Assembly: GCA_020049495.1 (NCBI GenBank)
Contig: JAIFKU010000003.1
Location: 1-51,780 of the forward strand
Reading direction: 5' to 3'
Source: Accumulibacter sp.
GTDB lineage: Bacteria > Pseudomonadota > Gammaproteobacteria > Burkholderiales > Rhodocyclaceae
DNA: 51,780 nucleotides
Shown: positions 16,848-25,420 of the stretch, in pieces
How the letters are laid out: every line of letters begins with the position of its first letter
Numbering within the stretch: position 1 is the stretch's first letter
Notes under the pieces: model-generated
Told to the model about the DNA's origin: nothing
The model's input: the letters and a program-made list of their open reading frames with translations, nothing else
Databases searched by the model: none
Position numbers and translations under genes: made by a program

Positions 16848-18911
16848 CTAAGCGATCAGTCGCGCCAGTTCCAGAATCAGGCGTACTGCTCCGGCCATGA
16901 GCAGTGCGCTGACAAGAGATATCAGTACGGAAAACCAGGCTTCCTTTCGCCCCAGCGTTTTGAGCATCACGGCAAAGGTCGACAGGCACGGGACGTAGAA
17001 GGTCAGGAAAACCAGAAAGGTGAAGATCTGAACATGATCGAGCAGCGGCATGATTTCCAGCGTGCCGAGCGCCTGATAGATCATCAGCAGCGATAACTCC
17101 TTGCGCAGCACGCCGAACAGGATGGGCACGCCGAGGACGACCGGCAGGCCGAGCCACCAGACTGTGATCGGAGTCAGCGCCGTGTTGATCAGCGCATCGG
17201 CGCCGAAGTGGCTTAACAGGGCCAGAACGACGCTGCCGACGACCAGCAACGGCGTGACAATGGTGACGATATCTTCGGTGCGTTCCCAGGTCTTGCGCCA
17301 GAGCTTGTCCCAGACCGGCAGTGTGTAGGGCGGGATGATCTGAACCAGACCCGGCGTGCTTTCGGAGTAGCGGCGCACCAGCAGCTTGCCGAGCAGGGCG
17401 ATGACGATCAGCGTCAGCATGAAAATCGCAAACACGCCAAGACCGCCGAGATACTTGCCGCCGATGGCCAGAATGATGGCCGAACGCGCCGAACAGGGAA
17501 CAAAGGTGATCAGGATGGCCGAGACCACGCGCTCACGCCGCGTTCCCGTCGTGGTGGCGGCAGAAATCGCCGGCACATTGCAGCCCAGTCCGATCAGGAA
17601 GGGAACCGCCACGCCGCCGTGCAAGCCGATGTGGTGGAAACCGCGGTCGACGACAAAAGCGACGCGATGCATGACTCCCGATTCTTCGAGGGCGACCAGC
17701 AACAGCACGAGCGGCAGCATGTAGGGGGCGACGATGCCGACCAGGCCAACGAGTCCGTCGGCAACGGCACGACCGACGACTCCTGCGGTCGATTCGGGTT
17801 GCCATTGTTGTACCCAGTCCGCCAGCCGGGCCGAGGTCCATGAGTCGAGAAAGGCGCTCATTTCGAAGACGATCAGCAGCACGAGGGAAAAAACCAGCAG
17901 GCTGCCGAGCAAGCCCCAGCGCGGATGCAGGAATAATTCGTCGAGCCAGCGCCGCCAGCCTTCATCGGAGTCACTGCCGCGCGGGCTGCTGACCGCTTCG
18001 AAAAGCAGCGCCGCGCGGTGGTGGCGGTCGGCGTGCACTTCTTCGGAGAGCGGGCGCGGCAGGGTATGCTCGGCCTGTGCTCTGGCCAGTGCTATTTCCG
18101 GCAACAGGGCCGGGAAGTGAGTGCTCAGTGCGTCCAGGAAATAGTCGTCGTTTTCGGCCAGTTGCGAGAGCAGGAGCGCGCGCGGGACCTGAAAGACCTC
18201 TTCGATTACAGGGCGGGCGATGACCGCCTTGAGCGCCTGCAGGCTTTCGGCGATGTGCCGGGTGGGCGGCTGCGGCAGGGGACAGGTTTTCTTCCGCGTG
18301 ACGTCCAGAACCGCCTCGAAGATCGCCGAGATGCCCTTGCCCATGTGCGCAACGGTCGGGATGACGGGTACGCCGAGCCGTTCGCTGAGGGCTTGTACGT
18401 TGATGAACAGTCCTTTCTTGCGCGCTTCGTCGACCCGGTTCAGGGCGATCACCAGAGGACGCCCGAAAAGGCTCAGTTCAAGGCTCAGTTCAAGATCTTT
18501 TTCGAGTGCTGTCGCATCGACAACCTGGACCAGAACATCGGGTGCCGGGAAATCGGAAGCCTCGTTGCACCCTTCATGCTTTGTCACGAGCGGCCATTGG
18601 TCGCCCCACAGCAGATACATGAGAACAATCTGATCGTGTGTGCTCAGATGATGCAGCGAGTCAATCGACGGTAGATCGACCAAGGTGATCTGGTCGAGTC
18701 CGACATCGACCACGCATTCCTGATAGGCGCCGCCAACGCCGGCCAGACGTTCGTGACGTGCCACCGGGCTGGAAGCGGCCTCGAAAATGGTACTCTTGCC
18801 CGCGCCATAACGGCCGATAAGCGCTACACGCGGTCGCCTGCTGCCCCGCAGGAGCGGACCGCGCAACGGAATCGCCGTCACTCGTTGAGTGGATGTGCCT
18901 GACTTTGCCAT
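16848..18911 (-). CDS. FeoB-like ferrous iron transporter, divergent GTPase domain
   Basis: A 687-residue FeoB-type transporter. The N-terminal G domain has G1 as GRYGAGKST (33-41) and G4 as NRVD (158-161), but G3 reads DLPS (79-82) in place of the usual DxPG, and an insertion follows near 101-120. The membrane part is intact: a Gate segment with ALEESGVMHRVAFVVDR, then GLHGGVAVPFLIGLGCN and VPCSARSAIILA. No FeoA or FeoC is adjacent. ATG 18911 is preferred over an earlier one at 18965. It follows the CDF gene at 83 bases, probably in one transcript. Confidence 0.8.
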   Translation of the reverse strand: MAKSGTSTQRVTAIPLRGPLLRGSRRPRVALIGRYGAGKSTIFEAASSPVARHERLAGVGGAYQECVVDVGLDQITLVDLPSIDSLHHLSTHDQIVLMYLLWGDQWPLVTKHEGCNEASDFPAPDVLVQVVDATALEKDLELSLELSLFGRPLVIALNRVDEARKKGLFINVQALSERLGVPVIPTVAHMGKGISAIFEAVLDVTRKKTCPLPQPPTRHIAESLQALKAVIARPVIEEVFQVPRALLLSQLAENDDYFLDALSTHFPALLPEIALARAQAEHTLPRPLSEEVHADRHHRAALLFEAVSSPRGSDSDEGWRRWLDELFLHPRWGLLGSLLVFSLVLLIVFEMSAFLDSWTSARLADWVQQWQPESTAGVVGRAVADGLVGLVGIVAPYMLPLVLLLVALEESGVMHRVAFVVDRGFHHIGLHGGVAVPFLIGLGCNVPAISAATTTGTRRERVVSAILITFVPCSARSAIILAIGGKYLGGLGVFAIFMLTLIVIALLGKLLVRRYSESTPGLVQIIPPYTLPVWDKLWRKTWERTEDIVTIVTPLLVVGSVVLALLSHFGADALINTALTPITVWWLGLPVVLGVPILFGVLRKELSLLMIYQALGTLEIMPLLDHVQIFTFLVFLTFYVPCLSTFAVMLKTLGRKEAWFSVLISLVSALLMAGAVRLILELARLIA

Positions 18912-18994
18912 GGATTGACCTGAGTGCTTCTTTCGAACGACCTGTCTGGGTGATGTACGTCGCATGCCTGCGACGGGTGTCTCGCTACTTCAGT

Positions 18995-19939
18995 TTAGTG
19001 TACCGGGAGATGGTCCCGATCCGGGCGCTGAGCCGGGTCGACGTGCACCATCAGGTTGAGAACGCGGTGCCGCTGCATGACCCGTTGCCTGACCTCGACG
19101 GCAATGTCGTGACCGGCCTCGACGGTCTGTGTGGAAGTCACTTCGATATGCGCATCGACGACAATCATGTCGCCCATCTTGCGTGTGCGCAGGTCGTGCA
19201 CCCCGAGTACGCCAGGGGTTTCGATGACCGTGTTGCGAATGGCCTGGACTTCCTGGTCATCGGCGGAGCGATCCATGAGGTCGTGCAGGGCATCCCAGCC
19301 GAACTCCAGGCCCATCTTGCTCACCATCAGGCCGACGACCAGCGCGGCAATCGGGTCAAGGATGGGGTAGCCGGCCAGGTTGCCGATGATGCCGAGTCCG
19401 ACCACCAGTGAGGATGCGGCATCCGAGCGGGCATGCCAGGCATTGGCTACCAGCATGCTGGACTTGACCCGTTTGGCTACGGCCAGCATGTAACGGAACA
19501 GCAGTTCCTTGACCAGCAGCGCGCCGGCAGCGACCCACAGGGCCAGGATATGCACGGTTTGTACACTGTCTGGCGATTCCAGTTTCTTGAACGCTGCCCA
19601 CAGCATGCCGGCGCCGACGGCCAGCAACAGCACTCCGAGTACAAGCGACGCCGCCGTTTCAAAACGATGGTGGCCGTAGGGGTGGTCTTTGTCGGCTTCT
19701 TTCTGGCTATGGTGGTTGGCCAGCAGAACGACAAAATCAGCGACCAGATCCGACAAGGAATGAATGCCGTCGGCAATCAGGCCCTGGGATTTTGAGAAAA
19801 TGCCGGCCGAAATCTGGGCAGTGGTCAGCACAAGATTGACGGCGACACTGATCCAGGTACTCCTCGACGCTGCAGTAGCACGCTGGGCAACGCAGGTTTC
19901 CGCGTCGTGGGAATTATCATCAAGTTCGGGGAGCTGCAA
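18995..19939 (-). CDS. Cation diffusion facilitator (CDF) family transporter
   Basis: A 314-residue divalent metal efflux protein. Six transmembrane segments are followed by a cytoplasmic metallochaperone-like domain (from about 205). The metal site in TM2 is HSLSD (H60, D64) and in TM5 HARSD, both HxxxD, the His/Asp pairing usual in zinc or cobalt exporters; FieF/YiiP uses DxxxD in TM2. The cation is not certain. It lies upstream of, and in the same direction as, the FeoB-like gene. Confidence 0.85.
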   Translation of the reverse strand: MQLPELDDNSHDAETCVAQRATAASRSTWISVAVNLVLTTAQISAGIFSKSQGLIADGIHSLSDLVADFVVLLANHHSQKEADKDHPYGHHRFETAASLVLGVLLLAVGAGMLWAAFKKLESPDSVQTVHILALWVAAGALLVKELLFRYMLAVAKRVKSSMLVANAWHARSDAASSLVVGLGIIGNLAGYPILDPIAALVVGLMVSKMGLEFGWDALHDLMDRSADDQEVQAIRNTVIETPGVLGVHDLRTRKMGDMIVVDAHIEVTSTQTVEAGHDIAVEVRQRVMQRHRVLNLMVHVDPAQRPDRDHLPVH

Positions 19940-20046
19940 TTGAACGATCCTTTATCAAGGGCCTGTCGGAAAAGATTGGCGATACGGGCAGGGCGGTTTT
20001 CTGCGCAATGTGCTGAACTGCCGAAGTATGTGGCAAGGTGCTAAAC

Positions 20047-20076
20047 TTGACCAGCACGGATCAGATTCAATTTAAC
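20047..20076 (+). promoter_or_regulatory. Candidate sigma-70 promoter of the TonB-like gene
   Basis: TTGACC (20047-20052) and TTTAAC (20071-20076) are separated by 18 bases, about 90 bases before the start codon. Both hexamers are close to consensus, but this has not been tested against background. Confidence 0.35.
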
Positions 20077-20103
20077 ACCAAAACCCGATCGTTCAAAACC
20101 TCG

Positions 20104-20143
20104 TCAGGAAGCTCCTGATAAGGTTCATGACTTGAATCATTCA
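20104..20143. promoter_or_regulatory. Two short palindromes in the leader of the TonB-like gene
   Basis: TCAGGA-AGC-TCCTGA (20104-20118) and TGAAT-C-ATTCA (20133-20143) are perfect inverted repeats. Both lie between the candidate promoter and the ATG at 20163. Either could be an operator or a leader hairpin. Neither resembles the standard Fur box. Confidence 0.3.
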
Positions 20144-20162
20144 TCAATTGTCTTTGCTATCG

Positions 20163-20870
20163 ATGCCTTTCGCTACACGCCGCACCCTGGTGCAGGCCCT
20201 GATCGTTTCCCTGCTCATCCACGCCGTACTCCTGGTGAGTGTGTTTCGCCTATTGCCGGTGCAACTGGATGTGCCGACGACGACGATAAGCGTGGTCATG
20301 AACCGCGCAAGCCGGGGTGAATCAGCAAAATCGGTGGCCGAGCCCGCCGCAGCACCCCCGGCGAAACCCGCCAGGCAGCCCGCGCAGGTCATGCGGAGTG
20401 TTTCTGTACAACAGGTCCCTGTTTCCGGGAATGTTCCGTCAACGCTTTCCGAGTCTGCCGTTCATCCGCCGGCACGTGGCGTCGGTACGGCGATGCAGCC
20501 CTCGTCGAATCCTGTCGTCGGGGGCGGCGGATCGTCACCATCCGTCGCGTTGCGCGAGGGCGTCAGCGCCGATGACATGCGTCAATACCGCCTGTCGCTG
20601 GCGAGCGCGGCCCGGCACTTCAAGCGCTATCCGGCTCTGGCCAGGGAACGTGGGTGGGAGGGAACGGCAGAAATTGCGCTTGACGTCAGCACGCTGTTAC
20701 CGGTACCAGAAGCCGTGCTTGTGCGTTCGAGCGGGCGTAATCTTCTCGATGCGCAGGCGCTGGAAATGATTGCCCAAGCGGCAAGGATAACGAGCCTGCC
20801 AGAAGGCCTGAAGGGGCAGGATTTCCGCATTCTGTTGCCGGTGAAATTCAGCCTGGAGGGCGATCAGTAG
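20163..20870 (+). CDS. TonB-like energy transducer
   Basis: A 235-residue protein with one N-terminal membrane helix (about 11-33, after TRRTLVQAL), a Pro/Ala-rich periplasmic linker, and a C-terminal TonB domain. The domain contains YPALARERGWEGTAEI and VRSSGRNLLDAQALEM, with the typical order of strands and helix. It would couple the proton motive force (through ExbB/ExbD, not seen here) to outer-membrane receptors. ATG 20163 is chosen; a TTG 15 bases upstream is possible. Its end overlaps by seven bases the convergent Nudix gene. Confidence 0.8.
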   Translation: MPFATRRTLVQALIVSLLIHAVLLVSVFRLLPVQLDVPTTTISVVMNRASRGESAKSVAEPAAAPPAKPARQPAQVMRSVSVQQVPVSGNVPSTLSESAVHPPARGVGTAMQPSSNPVVGGGGSSPSVALREGVSADDMRQYRLSLASAARHFKRYPALARERGWEGTAEIALDVSTLLPVPEAVLVRSSGRNLLDAQALEMIAQAARITSLPEGLKGQDFRILLPVKFSLEGDQ

Positions 20871-21406
20871 CCAGGTGGGGGCGTGAGAGTGTCTTCGTGG
20901 AAGCTGAAACGGCCGGCGCGGCGATCGCTAAAGTAGGTTTTCAGGCATAGCGTGACGGTGCGGAAGGCGAGTTTGTCCCACGGGATATCGGTTTCGGCAA
21001 AGAGTGTCGTTTCGAGGCTCTCGGTGCCGGCGGAAAAATCGGTATCGAGCAGCCGTGCGCGGTAGAACAGGTTGACCTGGTTGATGTGCGGTACATTGAT
21101 CAGCGAGAAAAGCGCGACGATTTCAACTCGTGCACAGGCCTCCTCAAGGGTTTCACGCACGGCCGCCTGCATTGTCGATTCACCATTTTCCATGAAACCG
21201 GCAGGCAGCGTCCACAGGCCGTGACCCGGCTCGATGGCGCGGCGGCAAAGCAGGATGTCGCCTTGCCATTCCACGATGCAGCCCGTAACGAGCTTCGGAT
21301 TCTGGTAATGAATCGTCCCGCAGCGTGGACAGACATGGCGCGGCAGAGAGTCGCCAGGCGGAACCTTGAATTCAACCGCTGCTGCGCAATGGGTGCAGTA
21401 GTTCAT
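20864..21406 (-). CDS. Nudix hydrolase with N-terminal zinc ribbon
   Basis: A 180-residue Nudix protein. The N-terminal zinc ribbon has C4-C7 and C26-C29 (CTHC and CPRC). The Nudix box follows GFMENGE and RETLEEA, with the metal-binding Glu pair intact; Cys replaces the consensus Gly at the third last position. This layout is shared by NudC-like and ADP-ribose pyrophosphatase-type proteins. The substrate cannot be told. It overlaps the TonB-like gene tail to tail. Confidence 0.88.
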   Translation of the reverse strand: MNYCTHCAAAVEFKVPPGDSLPRHVCPRCGTIHYQNPKLVTGCIVEWQGDILLCRRAIEPGHGLWTLPAGFMENGESTMQAAVRETLEEACARVEIVALFSLINVPHINQVNLFYRARLLDTDFSAGTESLETTLFAETDIPWDKLAFRTVTLCLKTYFSDRRAGRFSFHEDTLTPPPGY

Positions 21407-21538
21407 GCTGGGGAGCTATTGTACATTTTGAAGATTTTATATGAATGGCGGAATTGGCGCTGGAGTAAGGAATTTTCTCCGGGAAACCGTGTTGCGGCTG
21501 TTTTTGTTTCCCGTAGCACATCATCCCGTTACAATATG

Positions 21539-21546
21539 TCCGATAA
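21539..21546 (+). promoter_or_regulatory. Candidate FliA -10 element upstream of motA
   Basis: TCCGATAA matches seven of eight bases of the sigma-28 -10 consensus GCCGATAA and lies 52 bases before motA. The -35 region at the right distance (near 21520) is a poor match. A TACAAT at 21530-21535 could instead be a sigma-70 -10. Confidence 0.3.
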
Positions 21547-21597
21547 TCGGTATTCAGGGGCAAGCGTATCTGTTACGCGGCATGACAGGGAGGTTGA

Positions 21598-22455
21598 ATG
21601 TTTCTAATCGTCGGCTACGTCATCATTCTGGTCTCGGCGCTCGGAACCTATTCGGTTCACGGCAGTCTGGCCGCGCTCTGGGTGCCGCTTGAATACATCG
21701 CCATCGTTGGCCTGACGCTTGGCGGGTTTGTCGCCGGTAACGATATCAAGGTCATCAAGTCGACGATTGGGGCGCTGCCGAGTATTTTCAAAGGGTCGAA
21801 ATACAACAAGACGCTTTACGTCGACCTGCTGGCCATGCTCTTCGAAGTGCTGGCCAAGGTACGCAAGGAAGGCTTGATGTCGATCGAGAACGACGTCGAG
21901 AACCCGCATGAGAGTCCGATCTTCGGCAAGTATCCGGTTCTGTCGCATGACCACCATGTGATGGAGTTCATCACCGATTACCTTCGCATGATGGTTGGCG
22001 GCAATCTCAATGCGCTCGAAATCGAGAATCTGATGGATGTCGAAATCGAGACGCACCATCACGAGGTAGAAGTGCCAGGGCACATCATGGCCAAGGTTGC
22101 CGATGCCACGCCGGCCTTCGGTATCGTCGTGGCGGTGATGGGGGTGGTTAACGTCATGGGCTCGGTCGGTGAACCTCCTGCGGTACTTGGTAAGATGATT
22201 GGCGGCGCACTGGTTGGTACCTTTCTCGGTATTCTGATCTCCTATGGTTTTGTGTCGCCGATTGCTACTCTGCTTGAGCAAAAGGCGCACGAAGGATCGA
22301 AGATCTATCAGGTGATCAAGGTGGTTCTGCTGGCCTCGATGTCCGGCTATGCGCCGCAGGTGGCCGTTGAATTCGGGCGTAAGGTATTGTTCTCAGGTGA
22401 CCGGCCAACCTTCCTGGAACTCGAAGAAGAACTCAAGGCGCGCAAGGGGAAGTAA
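21598..22455 (+). CDS. motA: Flagellar motor stator protein MotA
   Basis: A 285-residue stator subunit of the enterobacterial (proton-driven) type. Four hydrophobic segments are visible, with the large cytoplasmic loop between the second and third, and the characteristic FGIVVAVMGVVNVMGS and LVGTFLGILISYGFVSPIA segments close to the C-terminus. GGGAGGTTGA lies just before the ATG. It is followed after 29 bases by motB. This is the intact one of two MotA loci in the window. Confidence 0.95.
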   Translation: MFLIVGYVIILVSALGTYSVHGSLAALWVPLEYIAIVGLTLGGFVAGNDIKVIKSTIGALPSIFKGSKYNKTLYVDLLAMLFEVLAKVRKEGLMSIENDVENPHESPIFGKYPVLSHDHHVMEFITDYLRMMVGGNLNALEIENLMDVEIETHHHEVEVPGHIMAKVADATPAFGIVVAVMGVVNVMGSVGEPPAVLGKMIGGALVGTFLGILISYGFVSPIATLLEQKAHEGSKIYQVIKVVLLASMSGYAPQVAVEFGRKVLFSGDRPTFLELEEELKARKGK

Positions 22456-22484
22456 ATCAAATCTGCTGCCTCCAGGGACGCTGA

Positions 22485-23435
22485 ATGAGCGAAGACGTAC
22501 GCCCAATCGTTATCAAACGCATCAAGAAGGTGGCTGGTGGTCACCACGGTGGCGCGTGGAAGATTGCCTACGCCGACTTCGTGACGGCAATGATGGCCTT
22601 CTTTCTGCTCATGTGGTTGCTCGGCTCAACGGCCAGTGGCGATCTCAAGGGCATCGCCGATTATTTCCTTAATCCGCTCAAGGTCGGCATGTCGGGCGGA
22701 ACAGGGGCAGGAGATGCGACCAGCATTCTGAAGGGCGGCGGCAAGGATCTGACCAGCACCTCCGGCCAGGTAAAGAAAGGCGAGACGGAAGCAAAGAAAA
22801 AGGCGCCCAACCTCAAGGAAGCCCAGGCAGAACAGTTGCGCAAGGAGTTTGAGCAACGCGAAAAAGCGACGCTTAGCGACCTGAAAAGAAACATCGAGAA
22901 ACTCATTGATGGCAACTCGATGCTCCGCCAGTTCAAGAACCAGTTGCTGATCGATGTCACTCCGGAAGGCCTGCGTATCCAGATCATCGACGAGAAAAAC
23001 CGCCCGATGTTCGATACCAGCAGTGCCGAACTCAAGCCCTATTCGAAAGTCATTCTGCGCGAGATCGGCAAGGCGCTGAATGCCGTGCCTAACAAGGTCA
23101 GTTTTTCCGGGCACACCGATGCCGCCCAGTTCGGCGGCGGCGAGAAGGGATTTTCCAACTGGGAGCTTTCGGCGAATCGGGCAAATGCGTCACGGCGCGA
23201 AATGATTGCCGGTGGCATGGATGAGAACAAGGTCTTGCGCGTGGTCGGGCTGTCCTCTACCGTATTGTTCGACAAGAATGATCCATTAAGTTCGGCCAAC
23301 CGGCGCATCAATATTGTGGTATTGAACAAGCGAACCGAGGAAGCCATGCTGCAGGAAGATGGAAATGCTACAGTGGATGTCGATGCAGATGCCGAAACGA
23401 CTGCCGCATCGGTCAAATCCGAAGGCAGAAATTGA
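22485..23435 (+). CDS. motB: Flagellar motor stator protein MotB
   Basis: A 316-residue protein with a single N-terminal membrane helix carrying the proton-binding Asp31 in AYADFVTAMMAFFLL. A charged, Lys/Glu-rich plug/linker region follows (about 75-150), then an OmpA-like peptidoglycan-binding domain with FSGHTDAAQF and SANRANASRREM. It pairs with the MotA before it to form a stator. The length and domain order match MotB of E. coli. Confidence 0.95.
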   Translation: MSEDVRPIVIKRIKKVAGGHHGGAWKIAYADFVTAMMAFFLLMWLLGSTASGDLKGIADYFLNPLKVGMSGGTGAGDATSILKGGGKDLTSTSGQVKKGETEAKKKAPNLKEAQAEQLRKEFEQREKATLSDLKRNIEKLIDGNSMLRQFKNQLLIDVTPEGLRIQIIDEKNRPMFDTSSAELKPYSKVILREIGKALNAVPNKVSFSGHTDAAQFGGGEKGFSNWELSANRANASRREMIAGGMDENKVLRVVGLSSTVLFDKNDPLSSANRRINIVVLNKRTEEAMLQEDGNATVDVDADAETTAASVKSEGRN

Positions 23436-23446
23436 GTTGTTGAGGC

Positions 23447-23481
23447 GTTGCTGCTTTGAGGCAGGAATAGGCAGCAGCAAC
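23447..23481 (+). other. Stem-loop between motB and cheR
   Basis: GTTGCTGC (23447-23454) pairs with GCAGCAAC (23474-23481) across a 19-base loop. No T-run follows. It could be an mRNA stability or processing element, or weak attenuation between the stator and chemotaxis genes. Confidence 0.3.
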
Positions 23482-23514
23482 CTGGTTTGCCGAGAAGAAT
23501 TGGAGGGTTGATCA

Positions 23515-24390
23515 GTGCTTGAGCCAAAGCCGACATGGAACCCGACGACCGTGCGACCCGATAGCGGGGGGCGTGAATTCGCTTTTACCGCAGCGGATTT
23601 CGAGCACGTGCGCAAACTCATCTACGCGCATGCGGGGATTTCGCTCTCGGCGACAAAACAGGATATGGTCTATAGCCGTCTTGCACGGCGTCTGCGTGAG
23701 ACGCGCCAGAAATCTTTCGCCGATTATCTGGTGCTTCTCGAGCGCGGTGACAAAAACGAGTGGGAAAAATTTGTCAATTCGTTGACCACCAATCTCACGT
23801 CTTTTTTCCGTGAGCCTCACCACTTTCCCATTCTCGCCGAGCATCTCAAAAAATTGCAGGGGCGTTCGCCGATCAAGATCTGGTGTTCTGCCGCGTCGAC
23901 CGGAGAAGAGCCCTACAGTATCGCGATGACCGTGGTTGAAGCCTTCAACAGTTTCAATCCGCCGGTGTCCATTGTCGCCTCCGACCTTGATACCAATGTC
24001 CTGGCTACGGCGGCAAAGGGGATGTATCCGCGGGATCGCGTCGACAAGATCTCGCTTGAGCGATTGAGCCGTTTCTTCATCAAGGGAACGGGTGTTCAGG
24101 AGGGGGAGTTTGTCGTGAAACCCGAGTTGCGTCGCCTGATCACGTTTCAGCGCCTCAATCTGCTGGAGCCGAACTGGTCTGTTCGTGGTCCGCTCGATGC
24201 TCTTTTCTGTCGAAATGTCATGATTTATTTCGACAAGCCGACACAGTACAAGATTCTGGCGCGTTTTACTCCGCTGATGAGTGACAACGGGCTTCTTTTC
24301 GCTGGCCATTCCGAGAGTTTTCTGCACGCGGCGGATTTGTTCCGCTCGCAGGGAAAAACGGTTTATGAGCTTGCCTCCAGCCCACGCTAG
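23515..24390 (+). CDS. cheR: Chemotaxis protein methyltransferase CheR
   Basis: A 291-residue SAM-dependent glutamate O-methyltransferase that methylates chemoreceptors. The N-terminal all-alpha domain spans about 20-95. The SAM-binding part includes [12 protein letters not shown], then [16 protein letters not shown] and the conserved [12 protein letters not shown]. The start is GTG 23515 with GGAGGG eight bases upstream. Its end overlaps the following methylesterase gene by 26 bases. Confidence 0.93.
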   Translation: MLEPKPTWNPTTVRPDSGGREFAFTAADFEHVRKLIYAHAGISLSATKQDMVYSRLARRLRETRQKSFADYLVLLERGDKNEWEKFVNSLTTNLTSFFREPHHFPILAEHLKKLQGRSPIKIWCSAASTGEEPYSIAMTVVEAFNSFNPPVSIVASDLDTNVLATAAKGMYPRDRVDKISLERLSRFFIKGTGVQEGEFVVKPELRRLITFQRLNLLEPNWSVRGPLDALFCRNVMIYFDKPTQYKILARFTPLMSDNGLLFAGHSESFLHAADLFRSQGKTVYELASSPR

Positions 24391-25024
24391 CAAGGACAGG
24401 TCGTCTGTATCTCCGGGCGCAGCAATGCCACGTCCGGTATCCAGCGGCAGCAAGATCATTTTTGTCGGGGCTTCAACGGGTGGGACGGAAGCCGTTAAAA
24501 GCTTTCTTCTGGGTATTCCTCCTGATTGCCCGCCAATCCTGATTGTGCAGCATATGCCGGAATCGTTTACCGCCTCGTTTGCCGCCCGGTTAAACAGCCT
24601 TTGCCAGCCCCGCGTCATTGAGTCGCAAGGGGGTGAGTTGCTTGAATCGGGCACGGTATACATCGCGCCCGGCCATTCGCATCTTAAAATCAAGCGCAGT
24701 GCCTCAGGTTATGCCACCGAGTTGTTGCGGACGCCGCCCGTCAATCGCCATCGTCCTTCGGTCGATGTGCTGTTCGATTCGGCGGCTGAAGTTGTCGGCC
24801 GCTATGCGATTGGCGTCATTCTCACCGGGATGGGTAAAGACGGTGCGTGTGGCCTGCTGCGCATGCGCAAGGCAGGAGCTCGTACTCTGGGACAGGACGA
24901 AGCAAGCTGTGTGGTCTACGGAATGCCGCGTGAAGCCGCATTGATTGGCGCTATTGAGGAAGTTGCAGGTCTTGCGGAACTTTCCCGGCGCGCACTGTCA
25001 ATGTCAGGCAGGACAGGTCCATAA
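24365..25024 (+). CDS. CheB-type methylesterase domain without receiver domain
   Basis: A 219-residue protein containing only the CheB catalytic domain. The catalytic triad is visible: Ser in [11 protein letters not shown], His in IVQHMPESF, and Asp in GMGKDGACG. About 35 residues precede the domain, with no room for the receiver domain of about 120 residues found in CheB. I choose ATG 24365 because GGGAAA lies upstream and the frame is coupled to cheR. Without the Asp-containing receiver, activity would not depend on CheA phosphorylation. Another, full CheB may be encoded elsewhere. Confidence 0.85.
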   Translation: MSLPPAHASKDRSSVSPGAAMPRPVSSGSKIIFVGASTGGTEAVKSFLLGIPPDCPPILIVQHMPESFTASFAARLNSLCQPRVIESQGGELLESGTVYIAPGHSHLKIKRSASGYATELLRTPPVNRHRPSVDVLFDSAAEVVGRYAIGVILTGMGKDGACGLLRMRKAGARTLGQDEASCVVYGMPREAALIGAIEEVAGLAELSRRALSMSGRTGP

Positions 25025-25420
25025 GGCTAATTGACAGGAGCCCGTCCTACAAAGCTGGGTGTGCCGGCTAAAGACGAGACTGATTATGTTGTCAACCAGT
25101 CGTAGGCCATCGCCTGCCGCGTCGCCAGGCCTGGGTTGTCGGTGGGCTTTCTCTTCCGGGGTAATGCATAATAGACTACAGAAATCGTTGCTGTCGCTCT
25201 GTAGCTTGTGGATACTTCGGGGATGAAACTTTGCGCTGACCCGAGGCGTGTTTCGTGCACGGAAACGCTACTGAAACAGGTTGCGAGTTTCAATGAGTCT
25301 CAAGGCTGATGCGGTATTGAGCCCGTTGTCTTTCTGCAGATGGTTATGGTGAAATGGAGCTTGTTCGATTAAGATGAGTGTAACAAGGTAGTAGGGTTTT
25401 TCCCCAAAGGGAGTTTAGGC
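25025..25420. other. Intergenic region upstream of the cheV operon
   Basis: This 396-base gap holds no convincing gene. It contains a loose sigma-54-like site, with GG at 25221-25222 and GC at 25233-25234 (10 bases apart, -12 TTGC), a 5-base hairpin pairing GTTTC (25250-25254) with GAAAC (25262-25266), and a CATAAT at 25167-25172 without matching -35. An AAGGGAG ribosome site sits before cheV at 25421. The length suggests regulated transcription, but no element is convincing. Confidence 0.5.

Noticed and set aside
23512..24693. A 393-codon open frame on the minus strand
   Set aside because: It is antisense to cheR and the CheB-type gene, both well supported, and its translation shows no domain.
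25221..25234. Sigma-54-like GG-N10-GC upstream of cheV
   Set aside because: Only GG and TTGC match; a match of this quality is expected by chance in a 400-base region.
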